From CAZLNO01 sp964561005 (GTDB lineage: Bacteria; Pseudomonadota; Alphaproteobacteria; Kiloniellales; Rhodovibrionaceae), in NCBI GenBank assembly GCA_964561005.1, contig CAZLNO010000008.1, forward strand, positions 1 to 62,310: 62,310 nt of DNA, in the 5' to 3' direction. Below, in pieces: positions 1 to 7,893 of the stretch; within the stretch, counting starts at the first letter, position 1, and every line of letters begins with the position of its first letter. A program made the position numbers and the translations under genes. The notes beneath the pieces were generated by a model that saw only the letters and a program-made list of their open reading frames with translations, did no database searches and was not told where the DNA came from.

Positions 1-1
1 C

Positions 2-55
2 ACCGGATTGGCGCACATGGGCGAGGCGGTGGAGAAGGTCGCCAACGGAGTCTGA
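2..55 (+). CDS. C-terminal end of an unidentified protein (partial)
   Basis: An open frame enters from the left edge and ends at TGA after 17 codons (tail TGLAHMGEAVEKVANGV). Codon choice is strongly G/C at third positions, like the real genes around it. It would be convergent with the 77-residue gene at 103-336. The fragment is too short to assign a family, and it could be a chance open frame. Confidence 0.35.
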   Translation, partial: TGLAHMGEAVEKVANGV

Positions 56-102
56 GTTCGCTGCGCCGTCCGCTGCGCCGCGGCCCTATCCGCGCGCGTT
101 CC

Positions 103-336
103 CTATCCGCGCGCGTCGAAGAAGATGATCTCCCACAGCCCCGCCGTCTCGTCGTGGCGCAGGATGTACAGCGCGCCGTCGTCGCCGCGCAGCTTGAAGT
201 AGCGGTGGTCCGGCCCATACCAGCGGTCGAGGATGTCCACCACGCCGACGGGCCGGCCACCCAGGGAAAAGCTGCGCGGCTCCTCTTCGCCGCGATGGCC
301 GGCATAACAGGCGACCTGGACCTCGAACGCGGGCAT
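103..336 (-). CDS. conserved small protein of unknown function, 77 aa
   Basis: The start ATG lies 4 bases after the stop of the FAD reductase gene, so this is almost certainly the third gene of the Rieske-reductase operon. The protein is soluble, with no signal peptide or membrane segment. The centre (residues about 36-62) reads as beta-strand rich, with the run ILDRWYGPDHRYFKLRGDDG followed by a YILRHD motif. Proteins with this Trp-Tyr-Gly-Pro-Asp-His core are familiar to me as short conserved hypotheticals in proteobacteria, but I know no function. The tight coupling suggests a role beside the redox pair. That is inference only. Confidence 0.8.
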   Translation of the reverse strand: MPAFEVQVACYAGHRGEEEPRSFSLGGRPVGVVDILDRWYGPDHRYFKLRGDDGALYILRHDETAGLWEIIFFDARG

Positions 337-340
337 GCCC

Positions 341-1576
341 TTACCCTGCCGCCTTGAGCACTTTCTTCAGCGAGGTCGCCGGGTCGGCCAGCGCGTCTGG
401 ATCGGGGCGGACGCCCAGCTCGATCAGCTTGCGCGCCGGGCCGACGTCGCGCGCGTTGTTGACGGCGTTGGCGCCCACGACGCGCCCGTCGTGCAGATAG
501 AACAGCGTGAAGCCGCCGCCCGCCTCCGCCTCGCCGCGCCACACCAGCCGGTCCCAGGACTCCGGCATCCCCACCATCTGCAGGTTCACGTCGTACTGGT
601 CCGACCAGAACCAGGGCACCTGGACGTACTCGCTCGCCTGCCCGGCCATGCCGCGTCCCGCCGCCAGGGCCTGGTTCTGCGCGTTCTGCCAGGACTCCAG
701 CCGCAGTTCGCGACCCAGGATCGGATTGGGGTGGCGGGTCACGTCGCCGGCGGCGAAGATGGCCGCGTCGCTGGTCCGGCCCTGGCGATCCACGACGATG
801 CCGTCGTTGACCGTCAACCCGGCGGTTTCCGCCAGCTCCACGTTCGGCCGCACGCCGACGCCGACCACCGCCAGGTCCGCCGGATAGCGCGTGCCGTCGG
901 CCGTGGTCACCGCTTCCAGCGCATCCGTGCCCTCGAAGCCCGCCACCTGGGCGCCGGTCACGACCGCGACCCCGTGCCGGCGGTGCAGCTCGGCGTACCA
1001 CGCGCCCAGCGGCCGCGCCACCTGCCGGCTCATCACGCTGTCCGCCGCCTCCAGCACGGTGACCCGGCAGTCGCGCTTGCGCGCCGCGGCGGCCACCTCC
1101 AGCCCGATGTAGCCGCCGCCCACCAGCACCACCCTGGCGCCCGGACGCAGGGCCGCGGCGATGGCCGCGCAGTCGTCCAGGTCCCGCAGATAGGCGACCC
1201 CCGGCAGCGCCGCCCCGGGCAGCGACAGCCGCCGCACCCGCGCCCCCGTGGCCAGCAGCAGCCTGTCGTAGGGCAGCGCCGGGCCGTCGGCCAGCTCCAG
1301 CCGGCCCTGCCGGCGATCGATCGACGTCGCCCGCACGCCGCTGCGCAGCTCGACGCCGCGCGACTCGTAATAATCGGGGTCGCGCAGGTAGACGACCTCG
1401 GCCCCGGCCTCGCCGGTGAGCACCTGCTTGGACAGCGGCGGGCGCTCGTAGGGGCGGCGCGGCTCCGCCGCCACCAGCATCAGCCGACCCGCGAATCCGG
1501 CGTCCCGCACGGCCTCGGCGGCGCGCCCGCCGGCCTGGCCGCCCCCCACGATCACGAAGGTCTCGCCCTGGCTCAT
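341..1576 (-). CDS. FAD-dependent ferredoxin reductase (NAD(P)H:ferredoxin/rhodocoxin reductase family)
   Basis: This is a 411-residue pyridine nucleotide-disulfide oxidoreductase of the class that passes electrons from NAD(P)H through FAD to a small [2Fe-2S] protein. An FAD-binding Rossmann motif GGGQAG lies at residues 11-16, the ATGA strand end at 109-112, the NAD-binding GGGYIGLE at 153-160, and the second FAD contact FAAGD at 274-278. The C-terminal segment VPWFWSDQYD near 320 is typical of ferredoxin and putidaredoxin reductases, as is the length of about 400. The Rieske ferredoxin gene lies 31 bp upstream in the same direction, so the two probably form an electron-transfer pair. No oxygenase subunit is adjacent, so the final acceptor is unknown. 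There are no redox-active CxxxxC cysteines, which argues against a disulfide reductase. Confidence 0.93.
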   Translation of the reverse strand: MSQGETFVIVGGGQAGGRAAEAVRDAGFAGRLMLVAAEPRRPYERPPLSKQVLTGEAGAEVVYLRDPDYYESRGVELRSGVRATSIDRRQGRLELADGPALPYDRLLLATGARVRRLSLPGAALPGVAYLRDLDDCAAIAAALRPGARVVLVGGGYIGLEVAAAARKRDCRVTVLEAADSVMSRQVARPLGAWYAELHRRHGVAVVTGAQVAGFEGTDALEAVTTADGTRYPADLAVVGVGVRPNVELAETAGLTVNDGIVVDRQGRTSDAAIFAAGDVTRHPNPILGRELRLESWQNAQNQALAAGRGMAGQASEYVQVPWFWSDQYDVNLQMVGMPESWDRLVWRGEAEAGGGFTLFYLHDGRVVGANAVNNARDVGPARKLIELGVRPDPDALADPATSLKKVLKAAG

Positions 1577-1607
1577 CGCCGTCCCTCTTACGCCGGCCGC
1601 CGGCGGC

Positions 1608-1937
1608 TCACGCCTTCGGCAAGCCGACGTAGACCTGATCGCCCTCGACCTTCACGGGGTAGCTGGCCACGTCGTCCTCGGCCGGCAGCGCGGTGCACTT
1701 CCCGGTCTTGAGCTCGAAGCGCGCCTGGTGCAGCGGGCACTCGATCTCGCCGTCCTCGACGAAGCCCTCGGACAACAGGGCGAACTCGTGCGTGCAGACG
1801 TCGTTGATGGCGTAAATCTCGTCCTCGAGCCGCACCACGCACACGAGGGTGTCGCCCACGCGCGCGTGCTCGGGCTCCTCGTCCTCCAGCTCGCTCAGCT
1901 TGACCACGGGATGCCATTCCACGTTCTCGGCCGTCAT
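1608..1937 (-). CDS. Rieske [2Fe-2S] ferredoxin (non-haem iron oxygenase ferredoxin subunit type)
   Basis: This 109-residue soluble Rieske protein carries the cluster ligands as C48-x-H50 (DVCTHE) and C67-x-x-H70 (CPLHQ). The spacing matches the low-potential ferredoxins of aromatic-ring dioxygenases and NirD-like domains. It has no signal peptide or membrane anchor, so it is cytoplasmic and unlike the bc1 Rieske subunit. It is the first gene of a three-gene minus-strand operon with the FAD reductase and a 77-residue protein. A catalytic oxygenase gene is absent here, so the pair may serve an oxygenase encoded elsewhere. Confidence 0.93.
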   Translation of the reverse strand: MTAENVEWHPVVKLSELEDEEPEHARVGDTLVCVVRLEDEIYAINDVCTHEFALLSEGFVEDGEIECPLHQARFELKTGKCTALPAEDDVASYPVKVEGDQVYVGLPKA

Positions 1938-2372
1938 CGCTCTTCCCTACGACTATGGTGGCGCGAATCACTCTCCGGGACCCGGCCGCCCCCTGGATCG
2001 GGGACGGCGCCGGCGCCGTCCGCGCCGGGCTGTCTAGCATCCCTGCCCGGCCCGCGCCATCGCCGCCCCGCGACACGATCCGCCCGGGTGCGACATACCT
2101 GGGCGCAGCCCTCCCGGCGGCCACAAGAAAGCGGCTGGAATTCGCCGGCAACCTACCATATCTTGAAATCCGCTGGGAGGAGACCACCTTCAAGGCGCAG
2201 GATTCATAAAATGCAAACCAAGGCTGGGGCGAAACTGCGTGGGGCTTGCGAGCGCACTTGAAGGCATCCCAGGATGGGCCAACATAGCGTGTAACGTGAC
2301 AAGTTGCGGGTCCGGGCCCTCCACCGCAACGCCTGCACCCAAGGCCGTGAGAGCGGCGAAGTCAGAGGAACC
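1938..2372. other. intergenic region, divergent promoters of the Rieske operon and lon
   Basis: These 435 bases separate the divergent Rieske ferredoxin and lon genes. I see no convincing coding frame. The only specific signal is the possible heat-shock-type promoter at 2257-2286, about 90 bases before the lon start. The rest has mixed composition and no clear hairpin. Confidence 0.6.
2257..2286 (+). promoter_or_regulatory. possible RpoH (sigma-32 type) promoter of lon
   Basis: CTTGAA at 2257-2262 is an exact match to the -35 core of heat-shock promoters. CCAACATA at 2279-2286, after 16 bases, is a partial match to the CCCCATNT -10 element. The pair lies 87 bases before the lon start. lon is a classic heat-shock gene, so the position makes sense, but the -10 match is weak. 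Confidence 0.3.
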
Positions 2373-4781
2373 ATGCTGGAACTTTCGAAAGCCACCACGC
2401 GTTATCCTGTCCTGCCGCTGCGCGACATCGTGGTCTTCCCCCACATGATCGTGCCGCTGTTCGTGGGGCGCGAGAAGTCGGTCAACGCCCTGGAAGAGGT
2501 GCGCAAGGACGACAAGCAGATCCTGCTGGTCGCGCAGAAGGATGCGCAGCAGGAGGACCCGCAGCCCGGCGACCTCTATCAGGTGGGTACGCTCGCCAGC
2601 ATCCTGCAGCTCCTGAAGCTGCCCGACAGCACCATCAAGGTGCTGGTCGAGGGGGGTCAGCGCGCGCGCATCCGCGAGTTCACCGAGAACGACAGCTTCG
2701 TCGAGGCCGAGGCCGACCTGGTTGCCGAGCAGACCGGCGACGAGCGCGAGCTGGACGCCCTGCTCCGCACGGTGGTCTCGCAGTTCGAACAGTACATCAA
2801 GCTGAACAAGAAGATCCCGCCGGAGGTGCTGAACACCGTCAGCCAGATCGAGGACCCCAGCAAGCTGGCCGACACCGTGGCCTCCCACCTGTCGCTGAAG
2901 ATCGCCGACAAGCAGCAGATCCTGGAGGCCGAGTCGGTGGCCGAGCGGCTGGAGCGGGTCTACAGCTTCATCGAGGGCGAGATCGGCGGCCTCGAGGCGG
3001 AGAAGCGCGTGCGCAACCGCGTCAAGAAGCAGATGGAGAAGACCCAGCGGGAGTACTACCTCAACGAGCAGCTCAAGGCGATCCGCAAGGAACTCGGCGA
3101 AGGCGAGGAGGGCCAGGACGAGCTGCAGGAGCTGGAAGACCGGATCAAGAAGACCAAGCTGACCAAGGAGGCCCGCGAGAAGGCCAACAACGAGCTGAAG
3201 AAGCTCAAGAACATGAGCCCGATGTCGGCCGAATCCACGGTGGTGCGCAACTACCTCGACTGGCTGCTGTCGGTGCCGTGGAAGAAGCGCAGCAAGGTCA
3301 AGAACGACATCGAGTGGGCGCGCGAGGTGCTGGACGCCGACCACTACGGCCTGACCAAGGTGAAGGAGCGAATCCTGGAGTACCTCGCCGTGCAGCAGCG
3401 CATGGGCAAGGTGAAGGGGCCGATCCTCTGCCTGGTGGGCCCGCCGGGCGTGGGCAAGACCTCGCTGGGCAAGTCGATCGCCCGCGCCACCAACCGCGAG
3501 TTCGTGCGCCAGTCCCTGGGCGGCGTGCGCGACGAGGCGGAGATGCGCGGCCACCGGCGGACCTACATCGGCTCGATGCCCGGCAAGGTCATCCAGGGCA
3601 TGAAGAAGGCCGGCACGAAGAACCCGCTGTTCCTGCTGGACGAGGTTGACAAGCTGGGCGCCGACTGGCGCGGCGACCCCTCCTCGGCCCTGCTGGAGAT
3701 CCTGGACCCGGAGCAGAACAGCACCTTCGTGGACCACTACCTGGACGTCGAGTACGACCTGTCGGAGGTGATGTTCATCACCACGGCCAACACGCTCGAC
3801 ATGCCGCAGCCGCTGATGGACCGCATGGAGATCATCCGCATCCCCGGCTACACCGAGGATGAGAAGGTGGAGATCGCCAAGCGCCACCTGATCTCCAAGC
3901 AGCGCAAGGAGAACGGCCTGAAGGAAGAGGAGTGGTCGATCTCCGACGGCGCTCTGCGCGAGCTGATCCGGCGCTACACCCGCGAGGCCGGGGTGCGCAG
4001 CCTGGAGCGCGAGATCGGCAACCTGGCCCGCAAGGCGGTCAAGGAGATCGCGCTGGGCAAGGCCGACCAGGTGCACGTGACCCGGCAGAATCTCTCGAAA
4101 TACGCCGGCGTGCCGCGCTACCGCTTCGGCCAGGCGGAGAAGGAGGACCTGATCGGCGTGGCCACCGGCCTGGCCTGGACCGAGGTCGGCGGCGAGCTGC
4201 TGTCGATCGAGGCGGTGACCGTCCCCGGCGAGGGCAAGGTGACCTCCACGGGCAAGCTGGGCGAGGTGATGAAGGAGTCCATCCAGGCCTCGGAGTACTT
4301 CATCAAGAGCCGGTCGCACGAGTTCGGCATCCGGCCCAGCCTGCTGAAGAAAAAGGCCCTGCACGTCCACGTGCCCGAAGGCGCCACGCCGAAGGACGGT
4401 CCCTCCGCGGGTATCGCGATGGTGACCGCCATCGTCTCCGCCCTGACCGGCGTGCCGGTGCGTTGCGATCTGGCCATGACCGGCGAGATCACCCTGCGCG
4501 GCCGGGTGCTGGCGATCGGCGGCCTGAAGGAGAAGCTGCTGGCCGCTCTGCGGGGCGGACTGAAGACGGTCCTGATTCCGAAGGAGAACGAGAAGGATCT
4601 GGCCGACATTCCGAACAACGTGAAGAAGAGCCTCGAAATCATTCCCGTGGAGACGGTGGACGAGGTGCTGGAAAAGGCCCTGGTCACCAAACCGACCCCG
4701 GTGGAGCCGGAACCCGAGGACGTCGAGCAACTGCCGCAGCCGCAGCCCTCCGACCAGCGCAGCGGCCTGACGCGGCACTGA
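2373..4781 (+). CDS. lon: ATP-dependent endopeptidase Lon
   Basis: Lon is a cytoplasmic AAA+ serine protease that degrades misfolded and regulatory proteins. The predicted protein is 802 residues, within the usual 780-820. The N-terminal substrate-binding LON domain opens with LPLRDIVVFPHMIVPLFVGR. A coiled-coil region follows, then Walker A GPPGVGKT at about 356-363 and Walker B LFLLDEVDK. The protease domain carries catalytic Ser678 in PKDGPSAGIAM and Lys721 in GGLKEKLLAA, the same 43-residue spacing as in E. coli. I chose the ATG at 2373 because AGAGGAA precedes it and homology begins there; an in-frame upstream ATG at 2304 adds only unlikely residues. The acidic, proline-rich tail after residue 770 is variable. 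A strong terminator follows at 4823. No clpX or hupB is seen beside it. Confidence 0.98.
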   Translation: MLELSKATTRYPVLPLRDIVVFPHMIVPLFVGREKSVNALEEVRKDDKQILLVAQKDAQQEDPQPGDLYQVGTLASILQLLKLPDSTIKVLVEGGQRARIREFTENDSFVEAEADLVAEQTGDERELDALLRTVVSQFEQYIKLNKKIPPEVLNTVSQIEDPSKLADTVASHLSLKIADKQQILEAESVAERLERVYSFIEGEIGGLEAEKRVRNRVKKQMEKTQREYYLNEQLKAIRKELGEGEEGQDELQELEDRIKKTKLTKEAREKANNELKKLKNMSPMSAESTVVRNYLDWLLSVPWKKRSKVKNDIEWAREVLDADHYGLTKVKERILEYLAVQQRMGKVKGPILCLVGPPGVGKTSLGKSIARATNREFVRQSLGGVRDEAEMRGHRRTYIGSMPGKVIQGMKKAGTKNPLFLLDEVDKLGADWRGDPSSALLEILDPEQNSTFVDHYLDVEYDLSEVMFITTANTLDMPQPLMDRMEIIRIPGYTEDEKVEIAKRHLISKQRKENGLKEEEWSISDGALRELIRRYTREAGVRSLEREIGNLARKAVKEIALGKADQVHVTRQNLSKYAGVPRYRFGQAEKEDLIGVATGLAWTEVGGELLSIEAVTVPGEGKVTSTGKLGEVMKESIQASEYFIKSRSHEFGIRPSLLKKKALHVHVPEGATPKDGPSAGIAMVTAIVSALTGVPVRCDLAMTGEITLRGRVLAIGGLKEKLLAALRGGLKTVLIPKENEKDLADIPNNVKKSLEIIPVETVDEVLEKALVTKPTPVEPEPEDVEQLPQPQPSDQRSGLTRH

Positions 4782-4822
4782 TCGGCGGCGGCTCGAACGG
4801 CGTCTGAAATCACGCGCATCGC

Positions 4823-4855
4823 GGGGCGCAGGTTCCAACCTGCGCCCCGAATGTT
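4823..4855 (+). terminator. Rho-independent-like terminator of lon
   Basis: A perfect 11-bp GC-rich stem, GGGGCGCAGGT (4823-4833) and ACCTGCGCCCC (4838-4848), closes a 4-base loop and is followed by a short T-containing tail (GAATGTTT). It lies 42 bases after the lon stop. The T-run is weak, but the stem is very stable. Confidence 0.75.
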
Positions 4856-4878
4856 TCCAGCCCTCCGCCTGGGCCGGA

Positions 4879-4975
4879 CCCCCATCCTGGCCTTCCCCCG
4901 CAAGCGGGGGAAGGGACGAGCCACGGCCCTTCGTACAGCGTGCCTTCCCCCACTGGGGGAAGGCCAGGATGGGGG
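4879..4975. repeat. nested palindromic intergenic element (REP-like)
   Basis: A perfect 21-bp inverted repeat, 4879-4899 against 4955-4975, encloses the element. Inside each arm is a second palindrome: CCTTCCCCCGC...GCGGGGGAAGG at 4891-4914 and CCTTCCCCC...GGGGGAAGG at 4943-4963. The whole could fold as one long stem or as two side-by-side hairpins. Elements of this look, with CCTTCCCCC arms, are common between genes of high-GC Alphaproteobacteria. It has no coding capacity. Confidence 0.85.
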
Positions 4976-5253
4976 CGCGCGCCGGACGACGCACTGGAGG
5001 GGTCGCATCAATGTTCTTGATATGTTCTAGCCGTGGTGGTACGATGGTGTGTGGCTCTTGGACATTGTGGAATGCGGTGAATCGGTTGACGGGCGGAAGG
5101 GCGCGGCTGCGTGCAGGCGTCAACATTCGTCAACATCGAGGCGCTGAAAGGCGCGGGAAACCGCGGTTCCCGGATGTAGACGCACGTGCGCGGCGGCGTT
5201 GACGGGCCCTTGCCCGGGTCAGCTTGCGTGTGCAAATCCGGATCGGCGGCCGG

Positions 5254-5315
5254 TAGGGCAGGCTTCAGCCTGCCATCGCACGAATGCCGCACGCGGCACG
5301 CTGAAGCATGCCCTA
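5254..5315. repeat. imperfect palindrome, 21-bp arms
   Basis: The left arm TAGGGCAGGCTTCAGCCTGCC (5254-5274) pairs with 5295-5315 at 19 of 21 positions around a 20-base loop. The left arm itself contains the palindromic GGCAGGCTTCAGCCTGCC-type core. It is unrelated in sequence to the element at 4879. It lies about 50 bases past the phoH stop, so it could also end transcription from that side. Confidence 0.75.
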
Positions 5316-5364
5316 GATGACGACGGCTGGCCGCAAGCCGCTGCGTCGGCCGGGCCGCCCGCCT

Positions 5365-6093
5365 CTAGATCACCGTCAGCATCGTCGCCACCAGCGGATG
5401 GCGCACGATGTCGTCGTCGTCCAGGCGAATACTGGCCACGTCCTCCAGCGTCTCCAGCCGCGCGGCGATCTGCGCGAGCCCCGACATGCCCTCCAGCAGG
5501 TCGCTCTGCTCCGGGTCGCCGGTCAGCACCATCGTCGACTGCCAGCCCAGGCGGGTCAGCAGCATCTTGATCTGCCCGTAGGTGCAGTTCTGCGCCTCGT
5601 CGATGACGATGAAGGCGTTGTTCAGCGTGCGTCCGCGCATGAAGGCGATCGGCGCGATCTCGATGGTGCCCTCGCCGAGAAGCTGCTTCACCCGCTTGCC
5701 GCCGCCCAGGCGCTCGGTCAGCGCGTCGTAGAGCGGCCGCAGGTAGGGGGCCAGCTTGCTCTCCACGCCGCCGGGCAGGAAGCCCAGCGTCTCCCCGGCC
5801 TCCACCGCCGGACGGGTCAGCACGATTCGCTCGACCGCGCCGGCCTCCAGCGCCTCCACCGCCTTGGCGATGGCGAGGTAGGTCTTGCCGGTGCCCGCCG
5901 GCCCCAGCGCGAGAACGAGGTTCCGGCCGTCGATCGCCTCCAGCAGCGCCTGCTGCCCTCCACTCATCGGCCGCACCTTGCGGCGGTAGCGCTGCTCCTG
6001 CGACCGATCCTCGTCCAGGGGATGCCAGTCGGCCTCCCGCTGATGGAGCGCACGGACCTTCGACGGGGCGAGGCGACGCTGACGCTTGCCCAT
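5365..6093 (-). CDS. phoH: PhoH family ATPase
   Basis: This 242-residue P-loop protein belongs to the PhoH family, predicted cytoplasmic ATPases related to helicase superfamily I. Walker A GPAGTGKT is at residues 64-71 and Walker B FIVIDEAQ at about 161-168. The conserved LTRPAVEAGETLGFLPG segment at about 92-109 and LTGDPEQSDL further on are diagnostic. The N-terminal 40 residues are basic. It lacks a KH domain or PIN domain and so differs from YbeZ-type and PhoH2 toxins. I chose the ATG at 6093 because AGAGGAGCC precedes it. The gene is convergent with lon. The biological role of the family is poorly defined; phosphate or stress links are from other species. Confidence 0.94.
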   Translation of the reverse strand: MGKRQRRLAPSKVRALHQREADWHPLDEDRSQEQRYRRKVRPMSGGQQALLEAIDGRNLVLALGPAGTGKTYLAIAKAVEALEAGAVERIVLTRPAVEAGETLGFLPGGVESKLAPYLRPLYDALTERLGGGKRVKQLLGEGTIEIAPIAFMRGRTLNNAFIVIDEAQNCTYGQIKMLLTRLGWQSTMVLTGDPEQSDLLEGMSGLAQIAARLETLEDVASIRLDDDDIVRHPLVATMLTVI

Positions 6094-6353
6094 GGCAGGC
6101 TCCTCTTTGCTGCGGCTGGAGAGACAGGACGCGCGGAGCGCGCGGTCGGTCGAGCGAGCAGACCGCGCGCGAGCCACGGACGGAACCGATGCCCGCGCGG
6201 GCCTGAACGGAAGGGGTTTGGCGGGCGTGGCCAGGAGGTTTCCCCCAAGATGCGCGGTGGACTCCCCTCACTCCCTGAGATTAACGCGTCGGCCCCGGTT
6301 CACGCCACCATTGTTTGCGTCGTCAACAAAGTTTCACACAACATCTGGTCCCG

Positions 6354-6521
6354 TCAGGCGGCCTCCGGGGCCTCGAACAGCGCCTCGCCAGCGCTTTCGA
6401 CCGCCCTCCAGACGTCCGCCTCGCTCAGCCCGTCGCGCTCGCGCAGCAGGACACAGATCGGGTCGATCAGCAGTTCGGCGACCGAGGGTTCGACGCCCCC
6501 CTGGTCCCAACGCTCCGGCAT
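6354..6521 (-). CDS. small acidic protein of unknown function, 55 aa
   Basis: The start at 6521 is preceded by a near-perfect AAGGAGGG, which is the main reason to call it. The protein is acidic and mostly helical (PSVAELLIDPICVLLRERDG, then an Ala/Glu-rich tail), with no signal or membrane segment. It lies between phoH and the divergent 63-residue gene. I recognise no family. Short proteins that begin MPERW and contain DPICVLL seem familiar from related bacteria, but I cannot confirm this. Confidence 0.7.
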   Translation of the reverse strand: MPERWDQGGVEPSVAELLIDPICVLLRERDGLSEADVWRAVESAGEALFEAPEAA

Positions 6522-6777
6522 GCGTTCCCTCCTTGCTCTTTGCCTGTGTGTTTTTCCAAGCCTCGCCCAGGGAATGCTACGCCGGCCGTGTGACAGCCGC
6601 GCGCAATCTCCTTGTCGTTTCCCTGACAACGTGTGGCGGCGCCTACCGGTGTCACTTCCGCGACGCAAGCCTTGAAACAGGGTTGCAAAACGCGGTCGAT
6701 CGGGGAATCCTCCCCGCCAAAAAGGGGACGGGAAACGCCGACGGGCTTGGCTGCAACCACTTCGAAGGGATGCACGC

Positions 6778-6969
6778 ATGGTCGACGAGGCCGACTTACG
6801 GGTCTATGCGCGGGGTTTCCATGGACGCTACCGCGATCTCGCCGTGCCTTACGCGCGCCAGTATGCCGAACAGCTCAAGGCCTGCGGCGACGAGGCCGGG
6901 CACGCCGTCTGGCATCGTGTCGCCGACCTGATCGAGTCGGGCGAGGATTTTCTGGACGCCGCCGCCTGA
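6778..6969 (+). CDS. small protein of unknown function, 63 aa
   Basis: GAAGGG precedes the ATG at 8 bases. The protein is soluble and helical, with aromatic residues in the first half (LRVYARGFHGRYRDLAVPYA), a single Cys, and an acidic end. It is divergent from the 55-residue gene across a 256-base spacer. Codon use matches the neighbourhood, and no overlapping frame explains it better. I assign no family. Confidence 0.65.
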   Translation: MVDEADLRVYARGFHGRYRDLAVPYARQYAEQLKACGDEAGHAVWHRVADLIESGEDFLDAAA

Positions 6970-7063
6970 GGCGACGGCCAGGGTTCTGTTCGCGAAGTCG
7001 GCGATGGGCGGTCCCGCTGGGGCCGCCTTTTTCATGGACACCAAAGCGCGCGAGGCCTCAGGG

Positions 7064-7876
7064 CTACGAACCGCGCACGACCAGGACCGGACAGTCCATC
7101 CCGTCCAGCAGCTCGGCGAGGTCCACCTCGCCGATGTCGCTGTCGGCGCCGACCACCGCCAGGCCCGGCCCGCTCTCCCGCAGCGCCGCGGCCACCTTGC
7201 GCGGGCTCTTGGAGTCGAGGCGCCGCAGATGCACTGGCTGGCCGTGCGCGCGCAGCCAGGTCCGGGCCTGCGCCGCCCGCGCCGAGTACTGCTCGTCGCT
7301 GCCGCCGAGCACCGCGACCTCCAGCGGCCGCTCGTGCAGCGCCGCCAGCTCGGCCGCCGCCTCCAGCACCGGCTCGCGGCCGTCGAAGAAGGCAGTGACG
7401 CGCTGCGGCGCGGCGCACTCGCCGCCGACCACGAGGACGGAGGCGGCGCATTCCCGCACCGCGCGCCGCGCGGTCCCGCCCAGCCGCGCGCCGCGGCCGC
7501 GGTTGCCGCGCCCGAGCACGACCAGCTCCGCCTCCCCGGCGGCTTCCAGGAGCCGCTGCGCCGGCACGCCGCGCGTGGTCTGAAACGTCCAGGCCAGCCG
7601 CAGCCGCGCGGCGCGGCTGGCCAGCTCGCCCCGAAGCTCCTGGGCGCGCGCGCGGAAGGCGCGCTCCATCACCTGCGGGTCCAGGCTTTCCCAGCCGCCG
7701 CCGTGCAGGCGCAGGACCTTGCTGAACGGCAGGTCGGCGGCGGTCAGGAAGGTGGTGTCCTCGACATAGAGCGCGACCAGCTCCGCCTGCCTCTCGGCGG
7801 CCAGGCGCGTCGCGACCTCCAGGAGCTGCGCGCCCAGCTCGCGGCTGTCCAGGGCCACCAGGATGCGTCGGGGCAT
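7064..7876 (-). CDS. tandem universal stress protein (two UspA domains)
   Basis: The 270 residues form two Usp folds in a row. The first domain starts PRRILVALDSRELGAQLLE and ends with the ATP-binding loop GRGNRGRGARLGGTARRAV at 122-140, close to the G-x2-G-x9-G-S/T pattern. The second domain (about 158-270) ends CPVLVVRGS but has lost the glycine loop, so probably only one half binds nucleotide. The gene starts 17 bases after the stop of the Lon-like protease, so both are likely on one transcript, suggesting a shared stress role. There is no membrane segment. Confidence 0.9.
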   Translation of the reverse strand: MPRRILVALDSRELGAQLLEVATRLAAERQAELVALYVEDTTFLTAADLPFSKVLRLHGGGWESLDPQVMERAFRARAQELRGELASRAARLRLAWTFQTTRGVPAQRLLEAAGEAELVVLGRGNRGRGARLGGTARRAVRECAASVLVVGGECAAPQRVTAFFDGREPVLEAAAELAALHERPLEVAVLGGSDEQYSARAAQARTWLRAHGQPVHLRRLDSKSPRKVAAALRESGPGLAVVGADSDIGEVDLAELLDGMDCPVLVVRGS

Positions 7877-7893
7877 GGCCTCGCCTCCCTGCC

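Larger units (their letters stand above)
4782..5364. other. intergenic region between lon and phoH, with terminator and two palindromic repeats
   Basis: These 583 bases lie between the convergent lon and phoH genes. They hold the lon terminator (4823-4855), a nested palindromic element (4879-4975) and a second palindrome (5254-5315). The stretch from about 5000 to 5250 has no structure or frame I can support. Confidence 0.7.

Noticed and set aside
2190..5126. A 978-codon frame antisense to lon
   Set aside because: It overlaps all of lon, whose catalytic residues are clear. Its Leu/Gln/His-rich wording is that of a shadow frame.
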